DNA of 64,000 bases from Rhodococcoides fascians A44A. GTDB lineage: Bacteria; Actinomycetota; Actinomycetes; Mycobacteriales; Mycobacteriaceae. Where the stretch lies: the NCBI RefSeq assembly GCF_000760735.1, contig NZ_JMEX01000008.1, forward strand, positions 1,517,502 to 1,581,501. Direction: 5' to 3'. Below the pieces are notes generated by a model. That model searched no databases, had not been told where the DNA came from, and saw only the letters and a program-made list of their open reading frames with translations. Positions 47,645 through 56,944 of this stretch are shown here, piece after piece. The first letter of the stretch is position 1, and every line of letters starts with the position of its first letter. The position numbers and the translations under genes were made by a program.

Positions 47645-49822
47645 TTACCTGCCTTCGGCTTCGGACGGTGCGGACTCGGCACCGGATTTGGCTTTGTTCA
47701 TCGCCGCCGCTGCGGACTGCGCGGCGATCGGCACCGCCGCGGCCCCGGCCGAGGCGACCGTCGCGGCTGAGCCCATCGCGAGCTTTCCGCCGAGTCGCCC
47801 GGCCATGCCCACCGCGCCACGGGTCGAGCTGCCGCTCTTGTTTCCGGCGCCGCCGCTGTGGGCGGCCCCGGTGGTGTGGCCGGGGGTGGAATTGGTCGAC
47901 GGGGTCGAATGCCCGGATCGGGTGGCCTTGTCGACGCCGTCGCCGGAGCGGGTCGAGCGCGGTGTGACCGTCGACCCGCCTCCGCCTCCGCCGCCTCCGC
48001 CGCTGCGGCTGCGGAACAGGGCCGAGCTGCCCACGCCTCCGATGACACCACCGGCGACGGACCCGCCACCGCCGCCGAATCCTTCGGAGTCGGCCTTGGT
48101 CGGCAGGATCGGTGCCCACTTGAGCATCGCCCACGGTGCCAGGCCGACGACGACCATCGAGGCCCCGACGAGTACGAGAGCGCCGAGCGAGGTCAGATCT
48201 CCCGAGCCGCCGCCGCCCGAGAGCAGAGCGTTGTTCGCCCCGGCGAGCACGATCGCGATGAGCAGGAACAGCATCGGCTTGCTGAGCACGATGCCGACGA
48301 ACGTGAACAGTGGCCGCAGAGCTTTGGTTCGCCACGTCGGGTGCACCCACATGCCGTAGCCGATTCCGGCGACGCACGCGGTCAGCGGAAGCCCGATCTG
48401 GTGCATGAGCAGACCCAGGTAGACCGACATCGCGCCGAGCAGCAGGATGCCGAAGAAGACCAGTCCGACGATCGAGCCGCCGACGACGGTGTCCTTGTTC
48501 AGCGTGCCCATCGTGGCGTAGATGTTCTCCACCATCTCGGTGATCGTGGATCCGCTGAAACTGGCGATGCCCTCGGTGAGCACCGTCGCGAACTCGATCA
48601 CCAGTTGAGCCAGGGCCAGGGAGAACAGCATCATCACCACCCCGGCCGGCATGTAGCCGAAGACGTTGGCCACCAGCTCCGACGGTGAGCCCTTGTGCCG
48701 TGATCGCATGATCGCCAGCAGTACCGCCAGCGACATGACCATGATTCCCAGACCTGTCGATCCGGCGTAATAGGTCACGAACCATTGCTGGGTGGGATCG
48801 AAGTCGCCGGTCGAGGTGAGCCCGCGCAGCACGGCGTCGGTAAGGGAGAGTGACCCGCTCTTGGTGGCGTTGACCCAGTCGTCGATGACGGTGGTCGGAT
48901 CGGTGACGAAGTCGACGACGTCGTTCGCTGCCCCCGAGATCCACGAGAACGCCTGCAGGTAGGCCTTGCCGAGCTTGTACTGCGGGGTGGCCGCGATGAC
49001 CTTGCCGAGGGTGTCCTCGAGGCGCTCGGTGAACGAGGTGTTCTTGTCGATCCAGTTCGCGGTGCCGGCGAACAATCGTCCGATCGACAGATTCCAGTCC
49101 TGGCAGCGGCTGGCATCTGCCCGTTCGGCTTTCGAGCAGTCGACGAAGAACGCGTGCATGCAGTACTGGTCGCCCGAGCCCTGCGAGCACGGGTCCGACC
49201 AGGCGGCGTCGGGCACCTTGTCGGCACCGGGCAGCGCTTTGATCGCGGTCAGCGAGTCCGCGTCCGGGCTCTGCGCCCAGGCGAAGCCCCACGTGCCCCA
49301 TTCCTTGGTGCCCCACCGGGCGAGGTCCTCGGCGCAGGTTCCCGTCGGTGGGTGAAAGCTGGTGTCCCCGGCCGGGAACACCGTCGGCAGAGCGTCGGCG
49401 GGTGGTTCGGTCCCGTCGGAGACGGCCTGACGGGTGATCTCGGCCGTGGCCTGGGCCTGAGGGTCGCTGCCGACCGCGCCCGCTCCGCCGAGCATGACGG
49501 CTTTGTTCTCGTCCGATGCTGTCCAGTACAGGAGCCGGTTTTCGTTCGTGAGTGCTTGGGAGATATAGGTTCCCAGGTCGCCGCCGTGGTCTGCGCAGTT
49601 GCCCGTGAACCAGGGCCCGCTCCGAAATTCCTCGGTGCCGCCGATGAATTTCTTGAGATCGTCCGGGAAGTGCGCGGGCAGCCTCGATGCCGGTTGTTGG
49701 GCGGTGACCGCCCCCGGTGCGGGGGCGGGAACGGCGGAAGGCTGGGCGAGCGCAACAGCGGGTGATCCGAACAGTGCCACCAGTGCGGCGGTGACCGCGA
49801 TGAGAACGAGACGGCGAATCAT
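47645..49822 (-). CDS. VirB6/TrbL-like polytopic channel protein
   Basis: A 725-residue exported membrane protein. A signal peptide (residues 1-26) precedes an exported N-terminal region of about 270 residues with several Cys (EDLARWGTKEWGTWGFAW; QYCMHAFFVDCSKAE). Next come seven or eight membrane helices (STGLGIMVMSLAVLLAIM through MVVVGLAPWAMLKW), and then a Gly/Ser-rich repetitive tail with GGGGGGGGG. This is the layout of VirB6/TrbL-type inner-membrane subunits in actinobacterial systems. Confidence 0.85.
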   Translation of the reverse strand: MIRRLVLIAVTAALVALFGSPAVALAQPSAVPAPAPGAVTAQQPASRLPAHFPDDLKKFIGGTEEFRSGPWFTGNCADHGGDLGTYISQALTNENRLLYWTASDENKAVMLGGAGAVGSDPQAQATAEITRQAVSDGTEPPADALPTVFPAGDTSFHPPTGTCAEDLARWGTKEWGTWGFAWAQSPDADSLTAIKALPGADKVPDAAWSDPCSQGSGDQYCMHAFFVDCSKAERADASRCQDWNLSIGRLFAGTANWIDKNTSFTERLEDTLGKVIAATPQYKLGKAYLQAFSWISGAANDVVDFVTDPTTVIDDWVNATKSGSLSLTDAVLRGLTSTGDFDPTQQWFVTYYAGSTGLGIMVMSLAVLLAIMRSRHKGSPSELVANVFGYMPAGVVMMLFSLALAQLVIEFATVLTEGIASFSGSTITEMVENIYATMGTLNKDTVVGGSIVGLVFFGILLLGAMSVYLGLLMHQIGLPLTACVAGIGYGMWVHPTWRTKALRPLFTFVGIVLSKPMLFLLIAIVLAGANNALLSGGGGSGDLTSLGALVLVGASMVVVGLAPWAMLKWAPILPTKADSEGFGGGGGSVAGGVIGGVGSSALFRSRSGGGGGGGGGSTVTPRSTRSGDGVDKATRSGHSTPSTNSTPGHTTGAAHSGGAGNKSGSSTRGAVGMAGRLGGKLAMGSAATVASAGAAAVPIAAQSAAAAMNKAKSGAESAPSEAEGR

Positions 49823-49830
49823 GTTCTCTC

Positions 49831-50565
49831 CTAGTCGATGTAGAAGGTGTAGTACCCGGCGGTCAGTTGACCGCCGAGCGCGGAATCAGCGGCCGGGTAG
49901 GAGGCGTCTTCGGGTCGCGGGCCCTGGCGGTAGGACCAGTCCTTGGCCTTCCAGTCCCCGTCCTGCCAGACCAACGAGATGTCGGTGGTCGCCCACAGAG
50001 TGCTCACAGCGACGGTGCCGGTGTTGTTGATGTCGGACTGTGTGGTGGTCATCGACCACACCGAGATCTGCGCGGCATCGGTGCTGAACGAGGACACGTG
50101 CACCGCGGCCGGCAGAGTGTTCATGACGTCGCCGCTCTCGTCGCGGTTGCTGCCGAGTTCGATCTCGCGGGCCAGTTCGGCGCCGGGGTCGGCGGCGATC
50201 ATCGTCGAGCGGACATCGTTCATGTCGATGCGGGCCTGGCTGGCCTGATCGAACGCCTGGAGCACGTTCACCGCGGCCGTCGATGCGCCTTGGGTGTCGC
50301 GGGTGTAGCCGCTGGGGACACCGTTGTTCACCGTCGTGGGCCCGTGTACTGCGCGGATGGCATCGCTGCCGCCGGTCTCGTCGGAGCCGCCCGACAGACC
50401 GACCACGATCACCGAGACGACGGCGACGATCGCCAGGGCGATGGCCCCGAGAATGATCCAGCGTTTGGATCCGGACTTGCTGTCGGTGCGGCGGTCACCG
50501 GCGTCGCTGCCGGTGTTGGGGGAGCTGGGGGGTTCGGAACCGACATTGCGGTAGTCGATGGCCAT
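49831..50565 (-). CDS. VirB8/TcpC-like transfer protein
   Basis: A 244-residue bitopic membrane protein: polar cytoplasmic N-terminus, one helix (WIILGAIALAIVAVVSVIVVGL, about residues 36-57) and an exported domain. The domain has NVLQAFDQASQARIDMNDVRSTM and a final LVWQDGDWKAKDWSY that resembles NTF2-like folds of VirB8/TcpC proteins. It lies just upstream of the VirB6-like gene. The family call is by topology and context. Confidence 0.72.
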   Translation of the reverse strand: MAIDYRNVGSEPPSSPNTGSDAGDRRTDSKSGSKRWIILGAIALAIVAVVSVIVVGLSGGSDETGGSDAIRAVHGPTTVNNGVPSGYTRDTQGASTAAVNVLQAFDQASQARIDMNDVRSTMIAADPGAELAREIELGSNRDESGDVMNTLPAAVHVSSFSTDAAQISVWSMTTTQSDINNTGTVAVSTLWATTDISLVWQDGDWKAKDWSYRQGPRPEDASYPAADSALGGQLTAGYYTFYID

Positions 50566-50637
50566 GATGGGTAACTCGTTTCTGCGGACGGTGTCCGCGT
50601 CGGGGAGGCGTAAGAGTGGTGGTCGGAGCCGGGTCGG

Positions 50638-51042
50638 TTATGCGCCGGGCTGGACGAGGAGCAGGACCGCGCCGACGATCGGCGAGACAGCGGCCACTCC
50701 GCCCAAGATGATGAGGGAGAGCTTGAGATCCTCGCCCGCTTCGCTCAGATCGCTGGACATGTTGCGCTTGCGGGCCTTCCTGGAGCTGAGGAACGAGGTC
50801 AGTACCCACAGGCCCGCGAGGGCGATGCTGGCTCCCCAGATCGCCGCGAGCAGGCGCTTCCACGTCTGGTTCAGAGCGGGCCCGAACAGGCCGATGTCCG
50901 GGTTGACCCCGTCGTACGGGTTGACGGTCTGGGCGGCGGCGACTCCGCCGGCCAGGACGGTCAGCGCGGCGGTGAGGGCGAGGACGCCGAGTACGCGGCG
51001 CGCTCGGTGCGAAGTGCGGGTGGTGACGGATTCTGTGTCCAT
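50638..51042 (-). CDS. VirB2/TrbC-like small membrane subunit
   Basis: A 134-residue protein with an N-terminal signal (ARRVLGVLALTAALTVLAGGVAAAQ) and two further hydrophobic helices (LLAAIWGASIALAGLWVLTSFL; LSLIILGGVAAVSPIVGAVLLLV) separated by a basic loop. This is the layout of VirB2/TrbC pilin-like subunits. Sequence alone is not diagnostic; position in the secretion operon supports it. Confidence 0.7.
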   Translation of the reverse strand: MDTESVTTRTSHRARRVLGVLALTAALTVLAGGVAAAQTVNPYDGVNPDIGLFGPALNQTWKRLLAAIWGASIALAGLWVLTSFLSSRKARKRNMSSDLSEAGEDLKLSLIILGGVAAVSPIVGAVLLLVQPGA

Positions 51043-51100
51043 CGGGGGTTCCTTTCCGAAACGGGTTGTTCTGCAGTGCCAGTGGATGTACGAGGCGGGG

Positions 51101-51694
51101 CTATTTGTCTTGAATGCGGCTCACCTCCCAGCCGTCGGTGCCGCGCCGCAGGATCATCGCGACGACCCTCTCGCTCACCGGTGCACCGTCGATGCGTTGG
51201 GTGACGCGGTAGGACCGGTAGGCCGTCGAATCGGTCTGCGGGGGAACGGGTTCGTCGTCGGCGACGAGATCGGGGGTCAGCACCGCGCCGTCCGCGGCCC
51301 AGTCCAGCCATGCCGCGCCAGGGCTCGATTGCGCTGTGGTGGAGGTGATCTCACGCGCGTACTCGGAGGTGAGCAGCGGTGCGGTGCGGGCTGCGGCATC
51401 GTTGGGTCCGGCGTCGATAGAGGTGTTCCAGGTGAACCAGACCGTCAACGCCGCAGTGGCCACCGAGTCCGGATCCTGGCGGTCCACCCCTGCCGCGATG
51501 TCGGGCAGCGCGGTCGCGGCCGGAGCCGGGGTGCGGGTGGGATCGCTGCCGCTCGGCGGGGGCGTACCCGGTGTCCACTGCTGCGCCGGGATCGGCGGTG
51601 CCTCGCTTCCGTCGCAGGTGCTCTCTCCACTGCAGGCAGTGAGAACCGCTGCGGCGACGAGCAATCCGGTCAGGGCGGTGCGGGTGGTTCTCAT
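51101..51694 (-). CDS. lipoprotein of the transfer operon
   Basis: A 197-residue predicted lipoprotein with signal TALTGLLVAAAVLTAC and lipobox LTAC. A Pro/Thr-rich linker leads to a C-terminal domain of about 110 residues (VATAALTVWFTWNTSIDAGPNDAA ... VAMILRRGTDGWEVSRIQ), similar in outline to NTF2-like folds. Its ATG overlaps the stop of the hydrolase gene. Likely an exported accessory subunit. Confidence 0.72.
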   Translation of the reverse strand: MRTTRTALTGLLVAAAVLTACSGESTCDGSEAPPIPAQQWTPGTPPPSGSDPTRTPAPAATALPDIAAGVDRQDPDSVATAALTVWFTWNTSIDAGPNDAAARTAPLLTSEYAREITSTTAQSSPGAAWLDWAADGAVLTPDLVADDEPVPPQTDSTAYRSYRVTQRIDGAPVSERVVAMILRRGTDGWEVSRIQDK

Positions 51695-53388
51695 CCGAAT
51701 CTCCGTGCTGTCAGGCCGCTCGCGGGCGGGGTCCAGTCCGATACCTTCACGACGTCGCCGGACTGCGGTGCCTCGACGACCTTGTTTCCGCCGAGCCAGA
51801 TGAAGATGTGGCCCGAGTGGGGTTGGATGATGTCGCCGGGAGCGAGCTCGCCGGGGGTGGCGATCACGCGGCCGCGGCTGTCGGCGATCTGTGCCGAGTC
51901 CTGGTGGGGGAGCACGATCGCACCGCCCGAGGCTTGTGCGACGGCGTAGAGGACCAGTCCGGAGCAGTCGAAGCCGACCTTGTCGAAGTCGCCGATCATG
52001 TCCGCGCGGCCGCCGCCGTCGCTGACACCGCGGGTGGGGCCGTTGCGGTCGCCTCCGCCCCAGGCGTAGGTGGTGCCGAGCCAGCGCATCGCGGCCGCGA
52101 CGACGTTCTGACCGAACGGTCCACCGGGGACGATGCCCGGCGTGGCCTGGGGGACGGCGACGGAGAACGCTTCTGCTGCGCGGCGGGGAATCTTCGCGAC
52201 GTAGTCGAGGGTTTCGGCGTTCTGGCACACCCGGCCCTGCGAGAGGGTCGCACCGGGCCCGCAGTTGTACATCGACAGGTACAGCTCGGTCAGGTCGCCG
52301 CTGACCTTGCCGGCGGCGAGCGAGTCCTTGGCGATGCCCGCTAGCTCGCAGTCGTAGGCGGCTTGACTCATCACCGCGTCGGCGATGCTGCGGGTGTCCT
52401 TGCGGCCGTCTCCGTCTCCGTCGACGCCTTTCGCGGCCCAGGTGGCGGGCATGAACTGCGCCGGTCCGTCCGCGCCGGAACCGTTGTTGTGGGCGTTGAC
52501 GTTGAAGCCGCCCTCTTGTTCGAGCTGCGCGGCGACGACCGGGGCGGTGACCTCTGCGCAGACGGTGCCGGCCTTGACGATCCACGGCTCGAAGTCCGCC
52601 GGGACCGACCCCGGTCGCAGTCCGGTCGATCCGGCCGGGACTCCGCAGCCGGGTTTGATGGCGGCGGCGAGTTTGACCGATCGACTCGATACGCCTTGCG
52701 CCGCGGCACCGGTGGTCGGGGTCGCGGCGGAGGGGCCGGCCGGGGCTGCGGCGAGGACGTCTGCGGTGGCGGTCGGTGCGGTGGCACCGGCGGCGGCGAG
52801 CCAGGCGACGGGATCGACCGGGCTCGATCCGGATGCGAGGCGGGTGCCGGGCCAGACCTCGAAGTGCAGGTGCGGGCCGGTGGACTGTCCGGCGTTGCCG
52901 ACGCCGCCGATCGGGTCGCCGGCTTTGACGGTCTGGCCCGCGGTGACCCCGACGCCGTCGTCGTTCATGTGGCCGTAGACCGTCGAGAGCGACTGTCCGT
53001 CGACGGTGGTGTCGATGATGATCCAGTTGCCGAACCCGCTGGCGTGTTCGGCCTTGACGACCGTGCCGTCGGTGGCCGCGTAGATCGGGGTTCCGATCGG
53101 GGCGGAGTAGTCCTGGCCCTGGTGTCCTTCGGCTTCGCCGGTGACCGGGTTCGTGCGGGCACCGAAACCGCTCGTGGCCTGATAGGTGCCTTCACGCAGC
53201 GGCATCACCACTGTTCCCGAGTGCGGGGCCACTACGGCCGCGCCGGCAGGCAGGCAGGTGCCTTCGTCGACCGGCGGTGTGCGATCGCCCGAGAGGACAC
53301 CGAACATGCCGATCGCAGCGACGGCGGCGATCAGCAGCAGGCTCAGTGCGCCGGCACTGCCCTTGCTGCCCTGCTGTGATGCTGCCAT
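51691..53388 (-). CDS. three-domain peptidoglycan hydrolase (M23 peptidase, lytic transglycosylase, NlpC/P60)
   Basis: A 565-residue secreted or membrane-anchored enzyme with one N-terminal helix (ALSLLLIAAVAAIGMFGVL). Domains in order: M23 peptidase with zinc ligands His89/Asp93 (GHQGQDY) and His173/His175 (PHLHFEV); a lytic transglycosylase-like domain (QLEQEGGFNVNAHN, GPAQFMPATW, YNCGPGA) around residues 285-400; and NlpC/P60 with Cys475 (FDCSGLVLY) and His527 (SGHIFIWLG). It would open the peptidoglycan for the conjugation channel. The presence of all three activities in one chain is notable. Confidence 0.92.
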   Translation of the reverse strand: MAASQQGSKGSAGALSLLLIAAVAAIGMFGVLSGDRTPPVDEGTCLPAGAAVVAPHSGTVVMPLREGTYQATSGFGARTNPVTGEAEGHQGQDYSAPIGTPIYAATDGTVVKAEHASGFGNWIIIDTTVDGQSLSTVYGHMNDDGVGVTAGQTVKAGDPIGGVGNAGQSTGPHLHFEVWPGTRLASGSSPVDPVAWLAAAGATAPTATADVLAAAPAGPSAATPTTGAAAQGVSSRSVKLAAAIKPGCGVPAGSTGLRPGSVPADFEPWIVKAGTVCAEVTAPVVAAQLEQEGGFNVNAHNNGSGADGPAQFMPATWAAKGVDGDGDGRKDTRSIADAVMSQAAYDCELAGIAKDSLAAGKVSGDLTELYLSMYNCGPGATLSQGRVCQNAETLDYVAKIPRRAAEAFSVAVPQATPGIVPGGPFGQNVVAAAMRWLGTTYAWGGGDRNGPTRGVSDGGGRADMIGDFDKVGFDCSGLVLYAVAQASGGAIVLPHQDSAQIADSRGRVIATPGELAPGDIIQPHSGHIFIWLGGNKVVEAPQSGDVVKVSDWTPPASGLTARRFG

Positions 53389-53534
53389 CGGTGCATGTCC
53401 TCACGAATCGAAAAAGATGATCAGTGCCCGCCCGGACACCTGTGGTGGTACGTGTAGTTCGGTTGTGGTGCTGTAGTTTTCGGCTGCTCTGCGTCATGCC
53501 CGCCCGGCTGCAGAGCCTGCTCGGTGGCCGCCGG

Positions 53535-55616
53535 TCAGCCCCCGATCTTCTGGGTGAAGAAGTCGATGAGCCATTGCAGGGCGCTGCGGCCGGTGGAGTC
53601 GACCTTGAAGTCGCCGTAGGACTGGTGCGCACCGGAGGCGAAGAACGTCGCGGCGTCGATACCGGCACCGACCAGCTCGGCGGCATCGCCGGCACTCGGT
53701 GACGAGGCCAGTGAGACGAGACTGCCTGCCAGACCGGCGAAATCGCCGGTGGAGGCTTGCTGGCCGATCGCTGCGGACTGTCCGGTGACCTGGGTCTGTG
53801 CGCCGAGTTGGTCGGGGCTGGTCTTGGCGGCCGAGCCGGTCAGGACTCCGACCGCGACCGAGGCGAGGTCGAGCCCGATGGGAAGCAGCTCGGCGGTGGC
53901 CGCGAGGTTGCCGGTTTCGAGGATCTTCCACGCGACTTCCTGAATCGCGCCGACATCGTTGGCCAGGCGGATCACGTCGACGTTGCCGAGCAAGCTCAGC
54001 ACCAGGGAGGCGATCTGCGCCGAGCCGCTGGGGTCGGGGATCATCGCCACCAACACCGACAGGGTGTGCAGATCCACTCCCGCGGCCATCTTCACGATCG
54101 GTGCGAACTGGTTGTTGAGATCTCCGGCGATCTTGTGCGATCCCGTGACATCGAGTGCAGCGACCTTCTGCGGCAACGCGATCAGGTTGTCGACGATGCC
54201 TTGGTAGTCCAGACTCGTGAAGCCGGTCGCGACGTTGACGACCTGGTTGACCACCGTCTTCGGCTTGAGCAGCGAGAGCACCTGCGTTGCCGAGGTCAGC
54301 GCGTCCGGGGACACGGACTGCAACGGTGCGACCTGCCCGCCCAGGGTCGACGCAGTGCCTGCGAGGCCGGCGGTGGTGCCGGTGCCGCCCAGTACCGACG
54401 ATGCGGTGTCGGCGATCGAGGTCGCTGTGCTCAGGACTGCGGGAATGTCGATCTGGTCCAGTGCGTCGAGCACCGTCGAGGTCTTGGCCTCCGGTGATCC
54501 TTCCGGGGCGGTGTCGAGAGTCGAGCGGATGCCGGGGTTCGCGGCGATCACCGACTGCACGTCGGCGACCGGTTCGAGGGTGTTGAGCAACGATGTCGCG
54601 GAGGCCCCGACGCTGGCGACCTGCGACTGAGTGCGGTTGGTTCCCACCGAGTCGGGCAGGGTGGCTACCCGCTCCCCGAGAGTCGATGCGGTGTTCGCGG
54701 CACCGGCCAGATCGACGCGGGAGAAGTCCGAGACCAGCGACGACGAGAAATCGCTGACCCCTCCGGCCTGTGTCGGCGTCGTTCCCGGCTGTGTCCCGGC
54801 ACCGGTCACACCGCCCTGCGCGGTCGTCGACGGCACTGCGGTACTCGACGCTGCCGCGGTTGACCCGGTTCCGGCCTGTCCGCCGGTGGTGGCCGGGTCG
54901 ACAGGCTTGTTCGCCAAGACCTTGCCCAGGCCCGCGAGCAGACCGTCCTTGCCGGCGTTCGTCGAGCAGTACAGGTCCGTGGGATTGCAGAGCTGCTTGA
55001 CCACCGGGGCGAGAGAGCCGAAGCCTTCGGGCCGGACCCCGCCGATGCCCTGGCCGTCGACCTTCGGTCCGACGACGGTGCCGCCGGCGGTGCCCTGGTG
55101 CGGATCGGCGACCAGGCCGACGCCGAGAATCCGGGACGCGGGAACGACGCCGCGTCCGTTACCGATCTCGGCGGCGACGTCGCCGGCGGCGTCCGCGCCT
55201 TGGGAGTAGCCCGAGAGCAGGAACTTCGACGTCGCGCACGCCGAGGTGAGGATGTTGTTGATGGCGCTCTTGCCGGTTTCCTTGCTGTCGGCGTAGGTAC
55301 GGCCCTTGTCGAACGCCGACGCCGCGTACGCCGGGTAGTAGACCTCGATGTCGTTGCCGTACTTCTGTTTCAGGGCGTTGCCGACGGTGGCGAGCATCCC
55401 GACCGGGGTGGTGGGATTCGCCGCGGCATTGGTCTCCCACGTACCCGGGGCCATGATCGCGACGTACTTCGCGCACGAGGTCGCCGCCGTCGCTGCCGGT
55501 GCGGCGTGTGCTGGGACAGCGCCCAAGGCCAGGACCACCGCGGCGGCTGCTGCCATCGCGGAGTGCGCCCAGCGCGGTCGTCGTAGCGCGGTGGTGAGCG
55601 TTCTCTGGCCGGTCAT
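53535..55616 (-). CDS. cutinase-family secreted hydrolase with a long insertion
   Basis: A 693-residue exported protein (signal peptide ending PAHAA near residue 39). Residues 46-235 are a cutinase alpha/beta hydrolase: CAKYVAIMAPGTWE, nucleophile Ser138 in GYSQG, and the acid candidate Asp214 in NPTDLYC. The expected catalytic His is absent there but found at the far C-terminus, His664 in AHQSYGDF, followed by TGRSALQWLIDFF. About 450 Ala/Thr/Val-rich residues lie between. The start ATG 55616 has GAGGAG. It is encoded inside the transfer operon and may act on envelope esters. Confidence 0.85.
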   Translation of the reverse strand: MTGQRTLTTALRRPRWAHSAMAAAAAVVLALGAVPAHAAPAATAATSCAKYVAIMAPGTWETNAAANPTTPVGMLATVGNALKQKYGNDIEVYYPAYAASAFDKGRTYADSKETGKSAINNILTSACATSKFLLSGYSQGADAAGDVAAEIGNGRGVVPASRILGVGLVADPHQGTAGGTVVGPKVDGQGIGGVRPEGFGSLAPVVKQLCNPTDLYCSTNAGKDGLLAGLGKVLANKPVDPATTGGQAGTGSTAAASSTAVPSTTAQGGVTGAGTQPGTTPTQAGGVSDFSSSLVSDFSRVDLAGAANTASTLGERVATLPDSVGTNRTQSQVASVGASATSLLNTLEPVADVQSVIAANPGIRSTLDTAPEGSPEAKTSTVLDALDQIDIPAVLSTATSIADTASSVLGGTGTTAGLAGTASTLGGQVAPLQSVSPDALTSATQVLSLLKPKTVVNQVVNVATGFTSLDYQGIVDNLIALPQKVAALDVTGSHKIAGDLNNQFAPIVKMAAGVDLHTLSVLVAMIPDPSGSAQIASLVLSLLGNVDVIRLANDVGAIQEVAWKILETGNLAATAELLPIGLDLASVAVGVLTGSAAKTSPDQLGAQTQVTGQSAAIGQQASTGDFAGLAGSLVSLASSPSAGDAAELVGAGIDAATFFASGAHQSYGDFKVDSTGRSALQWLIDFFTQKIGG

Positions 55617-55654
55617 GGTGTTCTCCTCGTGTGCTCGAGCGGGGTGGGGACGGG

Positions 55655-56944
55655 TCAGGCTCCGCGACGGTCGCGGCTGCGCCGCTCCCACTGCGAGAGC
55701 TGTGGGGGTGGTGCGCTGTCGGGCTGGCGGTACACCGGCTGCGGGGAATACGGATCGGTGAACTGATAGGCCGCGCCGGCTCGTGCCGCGGCGACGTTGT
55801 CGGCGACCAGCGCGGTGACATTGGTGTAGGCCTCGATCGTGTCCGGGGGGAGGTCCTTATAGACGATCCGATCGCCGCGGGCGAGCGCTGATTCGTACGG
55901 GGCCTGAATAAAATTGCCTTCCTGGACACCGAGATTGCGCAGGTCCTCGAAGACCGCCGACGCCAACTGCGGGTTGGAATCGGGTGTTGCACAGGTCACG
56001 ACGATCGTCGACGCCAACAGGTGCCCGTAGCCGCGGGCGATGATGCCCTCGAGCATCTGATAGACCTGCCGGGCGATGTCGAGGCGTAGCGGGAGCGGAA
56101 CGACCAGGGCATCGGAATGCTGCACGGCCCACTGCCAGGACTCGGCCAAGGGATTGGCGGCGGTGTCGATGACGATCAGGTCCCGGTGTCGGCGCAGCAC
56201 TGCCATCACCGCGGCGCATTCGTCCCACCCCAGATTGCGCTCACGGTCGGCCGAATTGTCCGCAGCAAGAATGTCTTCCATCGTCGGTTGACGCCGCAGG
56301 AACGCGTTGAGCGATCCCGATACCGCCGACGAGGACGCCAGCTCGTGTGCATGGTCGAGCAGGTCCCACACCGTGAGCTCCGGATCGGTGGTGCGGGCGG
56401 CTCGATCGCCGAGACTGCCGAGCGATTCGCTGGCGTCGAACACCGTCACCCCGTGGCCACGGTGCTTACCGAACGTCGAACCGAGCAGCACCGATGTCGG
56501 AGTTTTGCCCGCTCCGCCCTTGGGATTGATGACCGAGACCACCGAGCATCCGGGAAGGGGTTGTTGCACAACGCGAATCGACTGACGCAGTCTGACTTCG
56601 GCCGAGGTGGGCTTGGGCTTGAGATGAGTTCCCAGGGCGGCGTTGATCCGGCCCCTCAGCCCTGCTTCGGCGGGCTCGGCGGTCGGGTCTTCTTCCTGGC
56701 GGTCGAACAGTCGTGCTCGGTAGAACGCTGCGGGGTCGACGTCGGGTGTTTCGACCGCTGCCAATGCGTCCTGCCCGACCCCGTACGGGTCCGGTGCCGT
56801 GTCGTCGGCCGGCTCTTCCGCAGGCTGTTCGTCCGGTTCGGATTCGGGTCGTCGTAGGCGTTGAGCGCGGAGGTTGACGGTGTCCTCGGCTTCGTACCCC
56901 GCGACGGGGTTGTCGACGTCTGGGCGCGGGTGCTGTTCGGCCAT
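55655..56944 (-). CDS. MinD/EspI-like ATPase of the transfer operon
   Basis: A 429-residue protein: an acidic disordered N-terminus of about 150 residues, then a ParA/MinD-type ATPase with SVINPKGGAGKTPT as the deviant Walker A and LIVIDTAANPL as Walker B. The middle segment TVFDASESLGSLGDRA resembles EspI-type ATPases of ESX secretion loci rather than plasmid ParA. The C-terminus is Pro/Arg-rich. ATG 56944 overlaps the previous stop by one base. Its role may be polar placement of the channel; this is inference. Confidence 0.82.
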   Translation of the reverse strand: MAEQHPRPDVDNPVAGYEAEDTVNLRAQRLRRPESEPDEQPAEEPADDTAPDPYGVGQDALAAVETPDVDPAAFYRARLFDRQEEDPTAEPAEAGLRGRINAALGTHLKPKPTSAEVRLRQSIRVVQQPLPGCSVVSVINPKGGAGKTPTSVLLGSTFGKHRGHGVTVFDASESLGSLGDRAARTTDPELTVWDLLDHAHELASSSAVSGSLNAFLRRQPTMEDILAADNSADRERNLGWDECAAVMAVLRRHRDLIVIDTAANPLAESWQWAVQHSDALVVPLPLRLDIARQVYQMLEGIIARGYGHLLASTIVVTCATPDSNPQLASAVFEDLRNLGVQEGNFIQAPYESALARGDRIVYKDLPPDTIEAYTNVTALVADNVAAARAGAAYQFTDPYSPQPVYRQPDSAPPPQLSQWERRSRDRRGA

